From NCBI RefSeq assembly GCF_014633365.1, contig NC_068349.1, forward strand, positions 38,517,192 through 38,581,191: a DNA stretch of 64,000 bases, read 5' to 3'. The translations under genes were made by a program, and so were the position numbers. The first letter of the stretch is position 1. Every line of letters starts with the position of its first letter. Origin of the DNA: Diospyros lotus. Its lineage: Eukaryota; Streptophyta; Magnoliopsida; Ericales; Ebenaceae. The notes under the pieces are model-generated. The model had not been told where the DNA came from. It searched no databases and worked only from the letters and a program-made list of their open reading frames with translations. Below, one piece after another: positions 10,812 to 22,330 of this stretch.

Positions 10812-13800
10812 TCAAGCTTTTCCACCTCCCTGCATGTGAATCATGGCATCAATCTCGTCACCATCCACTAACCCAAGCTGCAAATAGAGATTTAAGTAAG
10901 AGAACACGTCTATAGAAATTTCACCATTGAAACTCAATTAAGTTCCGCTCTATTGTTACTATGTAATTGAACAAATACAATATGTTCTTTTAACATGTAA
11001 TTGTCTGTTCTTTTTTCACCAAACGAGCTTAGTTCCTATGTTCTAAAAGAAATGAACACCAGCAACTGCATTAAAATGAATAGGGAAAACAAAGGAGATG
11101 GTATAATTGATTACCTCAGCAGGTGTTCTTGAATGATCAAATTGTTCCCCGTCGATAAAAAATCGAACTGTCATGTAATCCAGACCTCGTTTAATGCAGT
11201 AAGAAGTTAGTAGCTTCCTCATTTTTGTTTGAGTTGGAACCTTATAGTACAACTCTAGTCCATCCTAGAGTAAAAGAATGATCAATGAATGAGGGAGATA
11301 TGAGGGTTAGAAGGACTATAAATACAAATAATAAATTCTAAGGCAGTTCATAGAATCAGAAGTGATAATAAATCCTTGAAGAGTTTATTGACAACACACA
11401 TCATTATAACACTATTCAGTAATGTAATGTTGCTAGAACACTCGCCTAGCAGTGTTTTAAAAAATGTCACCAAACCAACAAGAATTCTAAATCTCCTCTG
11501 GTTAGCTTTTAGATTTCCTTCTATTAAACTAGATATAATGAAAGTAAGATGAAAAGTAAGATGAAAAGTAAAGGAATAAAAGTACCATCATATGGTTTAA
11601 CAAAGTTTTAGCTAATGTAATACAGATATCAATTATTGTTCCAAAGACTCTTCTTGTTTTATTTATTTCAAAAACGCTCAAGAACGAATACATACGGAAG
11701 GGAAAATTTTCAACTGCCCAAGTAAAGAACTGTTACAAATAATAAATGAACCCCCCCCCCCCCCCCCCCCCCCCCAACTATATGTGATTGAAGTAGTTTG
11801 CTTTGCATGGGGATTGATTAACAGGTAAGGCTTGAAGGTACTAATGGTAGTTAATCAAGTTTGTGTCCATCGGAGCACCTCGCTTATATTGTCCTGTGGC
11901 ATAGAAATATCAAAACCTTCAGAGATCAAAGAACATGAAATTTAATGTGGTTCAATCTCAATGCCAATCTCCATGATCTCACAACAATGGGATATAGTCC
12001 ACTCAATGTAGATTTGCACAAAGAAACTATAAATGTCTCACATCATAGTTTTTCCCCACAAAAAAAAAATAAAAAAATAAAAACATTCTAGTCCTTACAA
12101 CTGAAGATAAGAGGCAATGAACAAAAAGAAGTGAGGAAGAGTCTTCATGTGTAGTTCTAAATAGGTATCTTATTTCCTCCACGGGAAATCTCTTTGCAAA
12201 TTCCACTTTATTAAGGAGGGAACTTGAGATTGTTCTCAAAATATTTAGTTTCAATTGATTGTGAAGTTTTGATTCCCATATAGCTTTCTTTTGTGACGAG
12301 TTTAGTGCATGTTTGTACATGCTCAATAAGAGTTACAAGAAATTAAGAGTTGATCTTTCTAGAGAATTCAAAGAATTTTTCAGCAATCCAACACCATGTA
12401 TCATTCCCTGTGGAAGAAGGGAATTGAATTATGAAGAATTGATACTTCTAATTAAGGATTACGTGTATGCACCCTTGAGTTTATACTAACAAAGGTTCTC
12501 CTAACATGCTAGATCTCTCAACCCTATAGAAGGCTCAGTCTCAGGAGTCTAGTAGAGTGGTCTAAAGGAATACTTATCCAAGGATCAAACCATATCTTCA
12601 TAGCCATTTACTACATGCCCTATTTCCTAATAAGTTCTATTGATTATAAAATAGTTCTACAAAAGCTATCTAGAATCAAATGGTTTCTCTTAAACATCCA
12701 AAAGTCTGGTTCTTACAATACTTGTGGTGCATGATGTGTGTATAAATTCTATTTGAATCATGATCTTGCATTCTCTAGCCAAGATCTTGTTAGTGTCGTG
12801 TGCCCTAGCTAATACTAGATTTGGATGTGGATTTTGATTAATTGAGTATAGACTAGCATAGGGGTTACTACCTTGTTCGGTATAGGGATACTGATGGGAG
12901 GGTGGTGTGTGACGCGTCATATGACCTGAGATGTTGCTAATAGACTTGTGGGTGATCGTTGGGAATGATCAGCCTGAATGTGACGCTAATAACTGACCAC
13001 ATGATATGGTGGATAATGGTCGAGTAATCACGTTGCAATAGTGTCTTGATCCTTAGACTTGAATCGACATGGTCGTTTTGTGTATTGGTATGCATGATTG
13101 TTAATGAGCCTGAGCCATCCAATTGAGAGTTGAAAACGTTCATCTATATGATTCTATATTGTTGGTATATGGAGACAGGTGTCATGAATGGGATCCGTCG
13201 CCCTCGTCGGTATTTGATGTGATGAACATCTATGTGATCTACTATTAATGTGACGAAACAGTCCCTGACCAGGGTAGATTGAAAGTTAGGAAATGTGCTT
13301 CCTGAAGTGTCATTTAGTCACATTAATAAAGTCTGACACATAGTTTACTGAGTTTGTGAGTTTGTCACTTCATGACTCTCATTTAGTTGAGATGTTAGGT
13401 GATGGAAGAAGTATAGCACATGGTAATTGTCAACTGTAATAGATTTACTTGAAATGAGACTTCATTTGTACCTATATTGTCTTGAACTGTTATTAGGCGC
13501 TATTAAATAACTCTCAGATTATCATTGGGATTTGAAGAAGTTCCGGTGATGGGTTAAGGGATTGACTGATACCGAAAAGAGTTTTAGTATTATCTAATTG
13601 CTAGCAGGTATTAAAGCTAAAAAGTCACACACCATATCGTGGTGCATTTGGTATCAACATTGTGTACACGAAATGTTTCTAAAAGTGGTTGGTCAAAAGT
13701 TAACCATTAGACCCTAGCTGCCAATAATTGTAGTTTAATTATTAGAGTAGCTGATGGAGATGGCGATGGATTTCAATTGAAATTGAAATTATTACGGAGG

Positions 13801-16800
13801 AAGAAGGTTAAGAATGATTGAGTGAGATAACAATTGAAGGAGAAAATCAATAATTAATTGAATAGTTAACAATTAAGAGAGAGAGCTAATGATTATGGGA
13901 AAGATTTAATTAATTAATAGAAACAGATGATTTTTTGCTTTAATAGGTTTCCCCCCCTCTCTCTCTCATCTTCTTCCTCTGAAAATATATTGTTGCTACA
14001 AAAATTAATACATGTAGAGGTCACACGTATAATTTTGAGACATGAGTGCTAGTGATATGCAGAGTTTCTGTGTCTAGCACATGAATAGGTGATCAAAACG
14101 GTAGATGTGGATGGACTAAGACTACCACAGCTTGAGGTGGATTCTGTCTCAATACATAAACCGTTTATGTATTCTATCTCTTCATCGATAATAGGTATGC
14201 ATTTATTTATATTCATTTGATGAATATGCGTGCTACTTAAATAGTCAAGCTAGTGTATGGCATGTATGTTATATTCGTTGCTTATATCTGATACATAGTA
14301 AAAATTTTATTTTTGTTCGTACCGTCGTGTATCAGTAATTCCCTTCATATCTTGATATTGCCACTAGGGTACCTAGCATCTTTCACATTGACATGATTGA
14401 GACAAATGTAAATACAATATAAAGCAAAAATAAAAAAAGAAAAGATCAAAAGAGGAGAGATGTGAATAGATTTATAGAGAGTTGGCTTGTCAACCAAACT
14501 AATTCAAGTCACTCTAGCTTAACAAGTGCTAGAAAACCTTACAATCACTATAGATTACAGCTGGTCTATAACCTTTACTCCCGATAACTTCAGGTCGTGT
14601 AGAATCTTTCTCCCTATAGTTTCATGAGTGTTAAAGTATACAATTCCCTAACTTTAATAGGTGCTGGTAAACCTCTCTTGTTTCAGCAAGTCCCTAACTT
14701 GCAAGCTAGTATAGTCCCTCGCACAAAAGGAGAGAATACAATATGCAGAGCTTACACCTCTTGATGATCAATGATACACATGAAGGGTAAATCAATAAAG
14801 CACCTTTTATATATTTTTCTTCTTCCTTTAGAGGATAAAAGATCAAATAAGATTAGATAAAGACAATATCAAACACAATGAGAGAATGCTTTTGAAAATA
14901 ATTGTTTGGAAATGTAGTCTGATTTAACAACAATTCAATCTATTCTCTCTAAAAAGACTTACCAATGAAAGCTCAAGAAAATGCAAAGATCTTGAAAGAG
15001 AATGCAACAAAGGTTTGCCTAAATAGTTTCCCAAAAGCTTTCACTCGAACTTCATGTGTTTCTCTCCAGAAGAAGTTAGATTTATAGGCAATTTGTAAAG
15101 TCACCATTTGAGCTTAAGAATGGGAGCTAATTTCAAAATGCATTAGTTTAATTGTCTGAGTTGAAAACTCATCGATTGAAATTTGAATTCGCCCTTTCCT
15201 TTGAAAATATTACATTTTGCCTTAACTTAGTCACATGATGAGTTTCTTAGATATACAGTCGGCTAAATGAGTTATTTTACAGCTAGCTAGGTAACCCTTC
15301 TAGTAGATTGAGAGAATGACCTAGTTTCCCCAAACTAATTCTACCTCAATTTAGTCACTTGAAATGAAAACTTGGTCGATAGAATTGCTCCAAATTTAAA
15401 TATTGGGAAACTTGTATGTAGTTGGTTGAGTTATCTCACATATTGAAAAGTGTGATACTTTTTAAGTTCAAACCAAGAATTGAAAACTTGTTCTTTCAAA
15501 GTTCTATGAAAATTCTTTTTCATGAATTTATCTTTGAGCAGTACTGTTGATTTTTTTTTTTTTAAATGCCTAGGCCATTTTTTTCATTTCAAATTATTTT
15601 TCAATGAAGGTAGTGATGAAATAATGCCTTTGTAAAAGACTTTGGAAATGAGTAATGATTTTCAAAATGTGTCTTTGAGCTCACTACTACTCAAACCACA
15701 ACCTTATGAACCTTACTCTGGATGCTTCATATACGATTGTCCACTTGATTTTGTACTAAATATGCCTTTGAAAACTTATTTAAGCTGTTGAATCACTCAA
15801 GTACATTAGTGGTTCGAGTTTGTTGTCATTAAAACCCTTGGGTTGTACCCTTAGGGCTAACATAATTGATTTGAAAGTATTGATCCCTGAATTTTTTATT
15901 TACATTTTGTTAGAAGAAATACGAGATTCAAGATAATAAATGACTAACTGGACTGATATATAAGACCATTTATAGACTATATAAGATGAAGATAAGACCT
16001 TATCATATCTAAAGGTAAACCTTATCAAGAAATAATCAAACCTAAGAGATAAATTTAATCAAAGATAAAACTAATCAAACTCTCTAATTTTAAATGATCT
16101 AATATAATTCTAATTTAATTTTACATTATCTATTACCCTCTAAAAGGTTCACAAGGACAACTCGAGTTTTTTAACAAATTTGATAGAGAAAGTTGGAATA
16201 TGAAGTCTCGAATCTCTAAGTCTAGAAGTCCGTTGGAATATGAGAAGATTGAAATCTGAAGTTTGGAGTCCAAAAAAATCTAAGTCTGAGAAATATGAAG
16301 GCAGAGAAGTCTGAAAGCAAAAAAAAAAAAAAAATCTTAAAAATTGAGAAATGTAAAAAGTTACTAGCCTGGAAGTCTAAAAAAGGAGTTTCAATGATAT
16401 CAAAATACTATAAAGCCAAAATAGAGAAGAACAAAGATCAAAGTAGCAACGCTTATCAACTTATAACATTGATACAGGAACAACAAGGAGTAGTACTGCA
16501 AGTCAAGTTGTGAAAAACTAGCAACATCTAGGTAATATCATGCTGGTAGCATATATAAGAGAACGAATTAATAGTGGCCAGAGGTGAGTAGAGCAACAAA
16601 AGAAGTTGCAAGAATCATGACGACGGTGCCAACAATGAAGACGACGATAACATTACAAGGGGCTGTTGGAGATTGGTTATATATAATCAATCTCATGTTT
16701 GAGAAAATAAAAGACTTAAAGATGGATCAATGAGACTCTGATACCATTTAGAAGAAATACAGAATTGAAACCAATAAATGACTTGTTATATTGAATGACT

Positions 16801-18423
16801 AATTTGGTTGATATACAAGATTTTATAGACTTTTGATGGAGTTGAAGCACCAAATGGTGTCGTGTGACTTAGAGGATTGAAGGGCCGCGTGTAGCAATCG
16901 CAGGATGCCATGTGGCACCTACTGGATGGTCACACGCGGCAACCATCGGCTTTGTCCTTGGAGGCGCCCGATTGCTTTCTCTGCTCGATTGCCTTTCAGT
17001 TGGAATAATCAATCGTGTTGCACGATCTGATCTCAGCTGCTCATCCAAGCTTTATGAGGCTTAATCCTAGCCATCCAATTTCGCTATTAATCTCTCTTCT
17101 CGGGATATGAACAATCAAACGAAGAAAAGGAAAGTAAGAGGGATATCGGGTTAGTCGTCTTCGAGCTAAGGTTTCTGGTGGGTTCTTCTTTCTCATGCTC
17201 TGTATAGTTTTCTTTTGAGTTCTTCAGTTTTATAGGATCCGCCTCTAATTTGTATTTGTGATTATTAGAGCATTTTGGTAGAGAATCATTGTTGTACAGG
17301 GAGTATTTGTGAGTGATTTAAGGGTGTAATCTTTGTATTTCATTTTAGTGTAGTAAATTTTTCTCACTAGAGCTTAACGTAGACGTAGCCCTAATTTGGG
17401 GTGAATCACGGTAAAAATCCTTGTTTCCTCTTTATTTTTGTTTCTATTTTTCGTTTCTTTTGTGTGTATGTTTATTTATGATTTTATCTTCTTCTTATAA
17501 AGTTGTTGTGTTGGCGAAAAGACAACAACTTTATAAGAAGAAGATAAAATCTAACCCTATTAATTTAAAGATAAACCTTATCAAAAAAATAATCAAACTC
17601 AAGAGATAAACCTAATCAAATTCATGTAATTTTGCATAATCTACTCTAATCATATGAATTATCTCTAACACATTTCTATTTTCACTTGGTTTCATTAACT
17701 AGTTTATTAATCGAGTTAGATAATTCTTGTCAAATGTCAGTTTTTTATTCCTATAATAATAGTTTCCATACTAATTAAATTAACTAACAACAAGGAAAAT
17801 GGAAACATAAATTTGAAGGAAAAAAATGACAGTTTATCCCAATATTGCAAACACATGAATAGATAGGATAATCAACTTGAAGATAAGAAAGAAACAAATA
17901 AACCATACCTTGAACCAATTCAATGCATGCACAAATTAAATTTAATATGGTTAGACAATGTGTTTACATCCATGGGTGAAAGAGGAACAAAAATTCACCA
18001 TGTGAATACAGAGAAAAGAGATAACCTCATTCAACTCCAAAACTCAAAATCTCAGTAAGTGTGTATAAACATAATGCTTACCACTCAATTCCTTATCACA
18101 AATATAATACTCAGATATATATGGGACTCTATTTGTAAAGAAAAAGATAGATAACAAAATCCCTTTAATTCATCGTGCTTTGAATTGGACTATCTAAATT
18201 TGAATGGAATTTAATATCAACAAAATTCACAAAAATGTGTGTGTGTGTGTGTATATATACACACACACTAAAATAGAGTAGGCACCTGACTCTTGATCAT
18301 TAGAATAACATGACCCTTTGGTGTCTTCTTCATTTGTGTTGATGGCCCAATCCCACTACAATGGCTACTGTTTGCTTGCTCCATGCTCGTCACACTACCT
18401 TGGCTGCTGTTTGCATTTTCCAT
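10812..18423 (-). CDS. SUMO-like ubiquitin-fold modifier, three coding exons
   Basis: SUMO proteins are attached to lysines of nuclear proteins after a protease exposes a C-terminal Gly-Gly. Minus-strand coding exons: 18286-18423 (46 codons, phase 0), 11115-11264 (50 codons), 10812-10877 (21 codons and TGA); all junctions are GT-AG and in phase, giving 117 aa. The exons join as HVILMIKSQ / DGLELYYKVPTQTKMRKLL ... FFIDGEQFDHSRTPAE / LGLVDGDEIDAMIHMQGG. This aligns position for position with the SUMO beta-grasp fold. The tail is GGG-K-A, so a Gly-Gly is available with a very short extension. The first 30 residues are Ser/Asn-rich and unstructured. The sequence is well diverged from canonical plant SUMO1/2, more like the variable SUMO3/5-type paralogues. 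The first intron is about 7.0 kb, much longer than usual, and contains transposon insertions. The intact frame and splice sites argue against a pseudogene. Confidence 0.85.
11751..11775 (+). repeat. C25 homopolymer in the SUMO-like intron
   Basis: This is an uninterrupted run of 25 C. It may be a sequencing or assembly weak point. Confidence 0.95.
12900..14345. repeat. Probable LTR-derived non-coding repeat
   Basis: There is no coding potential. The text resembles plant LTR or leader DNA, with the string gatccttagacttga (13049-13063), similar in style to the copia-like solo LTR at 28110-29099 (compare tccttagacatgag there). It ends near a typical LTR tail at about 14300-14345. Boundaries and orientation are not established. 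It lies inside the long intron of the SUMO-like gene. Confidence 0.3.
14346..15902. other. Non-coding intronic DNA, repeat-like
   Basis: No exon was recognised. The sequence is AT-rich with T and A runs and the general look of old transposon debris. It lies between the LTR-like repeat and the element at 15908 inside the long SUMO-like intron. Confidence 0.4.
16735..16746 (-). other. Primer binding site of the short LTR element
   Basis: The minus-strand reading is TGGTATCAGAGT, one base different from the consensus tRNA-iMet site, directly next to the right LTR. It sets the element orientation. Confidence 0.75.
16832..17521. mobile_element. Insert inside the right LTR, ending in a 30 bp hairpin
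   Basis: The left LTR copy is continuous across this point, but the right copy is interrupted after tttatagac. The insert is more GC-rich than its surroundings in its first 200 bases and resembles a copia-type LTR tail near 17230-17420. It has no protein-coding content. A clean target duplication was not found. Its right boundary coincides with an inverted copy of LTR sequence. Confidence 0.55.
17480..17551. repeat. Perfect 30 bp inverted repeat with 12-base loop
   Basis: Arms 17480-17509 and 17522-17551 are exact reverse complements, around the loop gttggcgaaaag. The right arm is native LTR sequence, since it aligns with the left LTR near 15970-16000. The left arm is therefore an inverted copy abutting the inserted DNA. 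Confidence 0.9.
18236..18268. repeat. (GT)n-TATATA-(AC)n hairpin microsatellite
   Basis: GT repeats are followed by a short TA core and then AC repeats, forming a self-complementary tract. It lies 18 bases downstream of the donor of the first SUMO-like coding exon, in the intron. Confidence 0.85.
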
Positions 18424-18689
18424 GTCTATCTCCTGCTATGAAACTCAAGAATTACTCTTCAAGGCACTGTTCATGATATATACGAAATAGATGAGCAATA
18501 ATATTTAATAGTTATTATTTACTTCAGCAATAAACACTCCAAATGTCAAGCACACCAAACTTTCTTGTAAATGACAATATTACTCTTAACTCTTACTGTG
18601 AAGACTTTTCTCATTATTTACAGAAAAACAATATTTGAAGAATCGAGCATCAAATAAGAGAAAAACTTATGGTAAAACGATGCATTGTG

Positions 18690-19165
18690 TTAACGATAAT
18701 TACATTTTTGAAAATGTACAAAATTAAATTGTATACTTCAATTTGAGTCTAATACTTTGAAATTGATGTCAATTTTATCCTATATTGCCCATGCGTGTGT
18801 CCTATGTAAAATGAATGATGAGGTGCATACTGATATGCCAAATAATTGACTTATCAGCAAAACGATGTCGTTTTGTCTTACTCTTGCATGCTGCACATCA
18901 TAAGGCAAAATGGTGTCAGATTTGCCTTATTCATATTGTCCCAATTATTGAACTGTTGCAAAAATAAGGCAAAACGATGTCATTTTGCTGATGTGTCAAT
19001 TATTTGATACATCAACACGCCACCTCATCCGACATGTCAGCTAAGACACACGCTTGAGCAATATAGGATCAAATTGACATTAATAATAAAGTATTAAGAT
19101 CAAATTGAAACAATTTTTAAAATAAGATAAAATTAAAAAATGATCCAAAATTTAGGATAAATCAG
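18690..19165. mobile_element. Foldback MITE
   Basis: The two halves are long inverted copies. The left half contains caattttatcctatattgc, gtgtgtccta, gatgaggtg and aaacgatgtcgttttg. The right half contains their complements: cacctcatc, taagacacac, gcaatataggatcaaattg. The halves meet around 18850-18990. It is non-coding. It lies between the leader exon and the first coding exon of the SUMO-like gene. Confidence 0.65.
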
Positions 19166-19823
19166 TCTATTAACTCAATCGATAGATAATAATTAAAACA
19201 AAGCACAACAAATTCAAAGACAAGTGAACAAAATCTGATGAATCTCCAAAAAAGCTTGTTTGAACCACAATAAGAAAGGGAAAATGAACCAAATTTTACA
19301 AACAAAGTTGTTCATAAATATGGAAAACTTGGTAAGGCATTAGCAACAAATAACAATGAATAATCACTAGAGATTTGTTCAAATTTCGTTTCAAGTTTGA
19401 TAACAATAATTCTCAACATATCATCGACATTTCTTGTGGAAAAATGTGTACTTTTATGAAGTGATTTATGAGATTCAACAACTATAAGCCCTTTATCAAA
19501 GAAAGAAGAAATGTTGTAGCTTATTCTCTTATGGTTTGGTCTAAATCTAGAAAAACCTCATTCCTTTCATGCCTCTAACCTTTCCCTTGTGGAATCTTTG
19601 GGCAAAAACCTATCTACAACTAAACATCACCAAAAAAAAAAAAAAAAAAATTGCAAAAATTAATCGCTAATAATGAAATCAACAACAAAGATATATATTC
19701 TAAAGATGTTCCATGGAAATTAAGCATTAATAATATTGAGGAAGGCACCACTCATCGATTCAATACTATCTTAGTAACCAAGAAAGAGAAAATATATATG
19801 TAGAGAAAGGGAGAAAGAGATAC

Positions 19824-19920
19824 CTTCGCTTCTTGAGCGACTAGGGTTTTTTGTGAGACTAAGATAGATCGTTTCTTGAGCAACTAGGGATTTATGTGTG
19901 AATGAAAGGAGAAGATATAT
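19824..19920 (-). other. Probable 5' UTR exon of the SUMO-like gene
   Basis: On the minus strand the sequence contains AAACCCTAG, a motif common near plant transcription starts, and ends GCGAAG/GTATCT, a good donor, at 19824/19823. The ATG-bearing exon begins at 18432 after a TAGCAG acceptor, nine bases before the start codon, so an upstream leader exon is required. The upper boundary is approximate. Confidence 0.5.
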
Positions 19921-19924
19921 TTAT

Positions 19925-20400
19925 ATACTAATCATGGCACTTGTGTAAAAAATCTACTTCTTATGGGCATTTTACAAATTAATATATATAAATTGCATTT
20001 AAACCCCCTATAATTTGGGCTATTTACAGACCCCTCTATGGTTTTAAAAATAGCTTTAGAAGTCTCTATGGTTTAGTTTATTTCTCAAACACCCCTTCCA
20101 TTACTAATATCATATATAGTTAAACTTATTATTGCTTTTTCAATAGTTGTATTGGTCATTACTTTATCTTATGTCACCTTATTTGATTGTCATAGTGGCC
20201 ATCATTTTCTCCTGCCCTTCAATCATCACTACCATAATCACTCCAAATACAACCACACAAATAAATTTATGTATGTATAGGTTCATTTTTGAATTTTAAA
20301 AGATGATTAAGAAATAGATTTAGGATGAAAGATAATTAGCTTAAGAGAAGTGGTGAATTAAGCTCACCCAAATTTTGAAAACTTACTTAAAAGTAAATAA
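19925..20400. promoter_or_regulatory. Presumed promoter side of the SUMO-like gene
   Basis: This DNA lies upstream of the leader exon on the minus strand. It is AT-rich and I cannot assign a TATA box with confidence. No gene was found. Confidence 0.25.
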
Positions 20401-22330
20401 AGTAAGAATACAACACAATAATTTATAGTGGTTCGACCTCAATTGCTTACTCCACTAGCTACCTTAATTCCTTGTTAAGGATTTTCAACAACTTATTATA
20501 TGTAGTTTTTAAAAGGCTAAGCTAGAACCTTTACACAACTTTTACAATGATGTAGTTGGAACCTTTACAATGTGTGCTTTTGAGGCTCAAACATCTAACC
20601 TTTTAGCTCAATAAGTAAAAGGTTTTAGAAATGAAAACACTTTGAAAAGCTAAACAATTTTGCACTCTAGGTGAACGAAGCTACTCACTTGGGTTTTAGA
20701 GAATAAAGGATATTATAGTTACGGACAATCTCTCTAAAAACATGAAACAATAGCTATAGCTTTGAAGAACTTCTTTGAATTTAAGACTTTAGTAGGATTT
20801 TTTCTCAAATAAGCATTCTCTATTGCGATCTTGAGTCTCTAAGGTATCTATAACATTTTCTTTTTAGTGTGCTTGTGTATCTATAACTTTTTCTTCTTCA
20901 GTGTGCTTGTCAATTTGTCCAAAGGATAAAAGCATTAAACTTGTAACCTACAAGAACATTCCCCTTTCATATCCTTCTAATGTTAATAATTAGTTTGAAA
21001 TTCAATTTACATACAATTTCATGAACAAATGATCAAACAACATTTAATAAAGAACAATCGCATTTAATGCAGTCTTAACGACTATATTTTTGAATTTTTA
21101 GAGAACATTAGTTAGTAAGACAGACTGTTATTCGAGTTAGATACAATGTTACTTGAGTCATTCAACATTTAGTCAATTAAGTATAACATTACTCAATTGT
21201 TTAATAATCTTACTCGATTAAGATTATTATATACATAAGTCATTACTCGACTAAAAATATTTGTTACTCGATTAAAAATAATAGTACTCGATTACACATA
21301 TTTCTTAATTGAATATTTTTTTTAACCACTTTGTTGTTTTAATATGTTACTCGATTATGCAATTGCAATACTTGACTAAAGAATTTCATTACACGATTAA
21401 AAAAGTTCTCTTAGTCAATTAAATATCCAAGTATTATTTTGTCCTAATAATTATTACTCAATCAAGGAATTTAGTTACTCAACTAAGTAAGATGCTATTC
21501 AATTAAAAATAACCCTTAGTCAATTAATCTCTTAATTAAGTAACTTTCTATTAAAGTATTATTACTCGATTAAACAATTAAGTTACTTGACTAGGTAAGA
21601 TGTTACTTGATTAAGGAATAACTCCTAGTTGATTAATAATCCATTGAGAACAATTTTGTTACAGAATAATTATCCGTTTAAAAAGATATGTTACTTGACT
21701 GAAATATCTCTTAGTTAATTAACTCTTTGGTCAATCAATTAACATTACTTCATCATCATTCGAGTAATGTAAATGAGTAATCGATTAATGTCTTAAGCGT
21801 CGAGTAATGGTTTTTAATCAAGTAATAAGCATTTTATTCGACTAAGTTTCCTTTGTAGTTGATTAAAGTCAAGTCAAGTGATGGTTTTTAATCAAGTAAT
21901 AAGCATTTTATTCAACTAAGTTCCTTTGTAATTGATTAAAGTCAACTCTTTGGTCAATCGATTAACATTACTTCATCATCATTTTTGGTCAATCGATTAA
22001 CTCTTTGTAATTGAGTGTCTTGACTTGACTCAATTACAAAGGGAACTTACTCGAATAAAATACTTATTACTTTATTAAAAACCATTACTCAATTTAATCT
22101 AGTATGTTAATCTATTTGAACCTTCAAACCTTAATATTCCTTACTCGATTAATAATATTCATTACTCAAGTAATGTTTGGAAGCTAGTTAAAACTAAGAT
22201 TCCCTAAAAAAATAAAAAATAAATACTCGATTAAGATGGAATGTTATTCGAGTAAAAGATATGTTAATCGATTATTGAGTTCTATTACTTGATTAATAAC
22301 CTGTTTTCAGTTTTATTTCAACAGATTTGT
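20401..22330. repeat. Repeat-derived DNA with a dense TTACTCGATTAA motif field
   Basis: The first part (20420-21100) has a transposon-like look (tagtggttcgacctcaattg). From about 21130 to 22290 there are dozens of degenerate copies of TTACTCGATTAA and its complement TTAATCGAGTAA, spaced roughly 15-40 bases apart. An imperfect tandem duplication of about 80 bp is embedded at 21806-21935 (aatggtttttaatcaagtaa twice). No ORF of note is present. Confidence 0.8.

Larger units (their letters stand above)
15903..17675 (-). mobile_element. Short non-autonomous LTR retrotransposon with nested insertion, TSD CATTT
   Basis: Exact CATTT duplications lie at 15903-15907 and 17671-17675 and flank an element with ends TGTTAGA...TCTAACA. 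The left LTR is about 15908-16135. The right LTR begins near 16748 (TTAGAAGAAATAC repeats) and resumes at about 17522-17670 after a foreign insert of roughly 690 bp. The primer site TGGTATCAGAGT is at 16735-16746 on the minus strand, next to the right LTR. The internal region of only about 600 bp has no gag or pol, so it is TRIM/LARD-like. It sits in the 7 kb intron of the SUMO-like gene. Confidence 0.85.
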
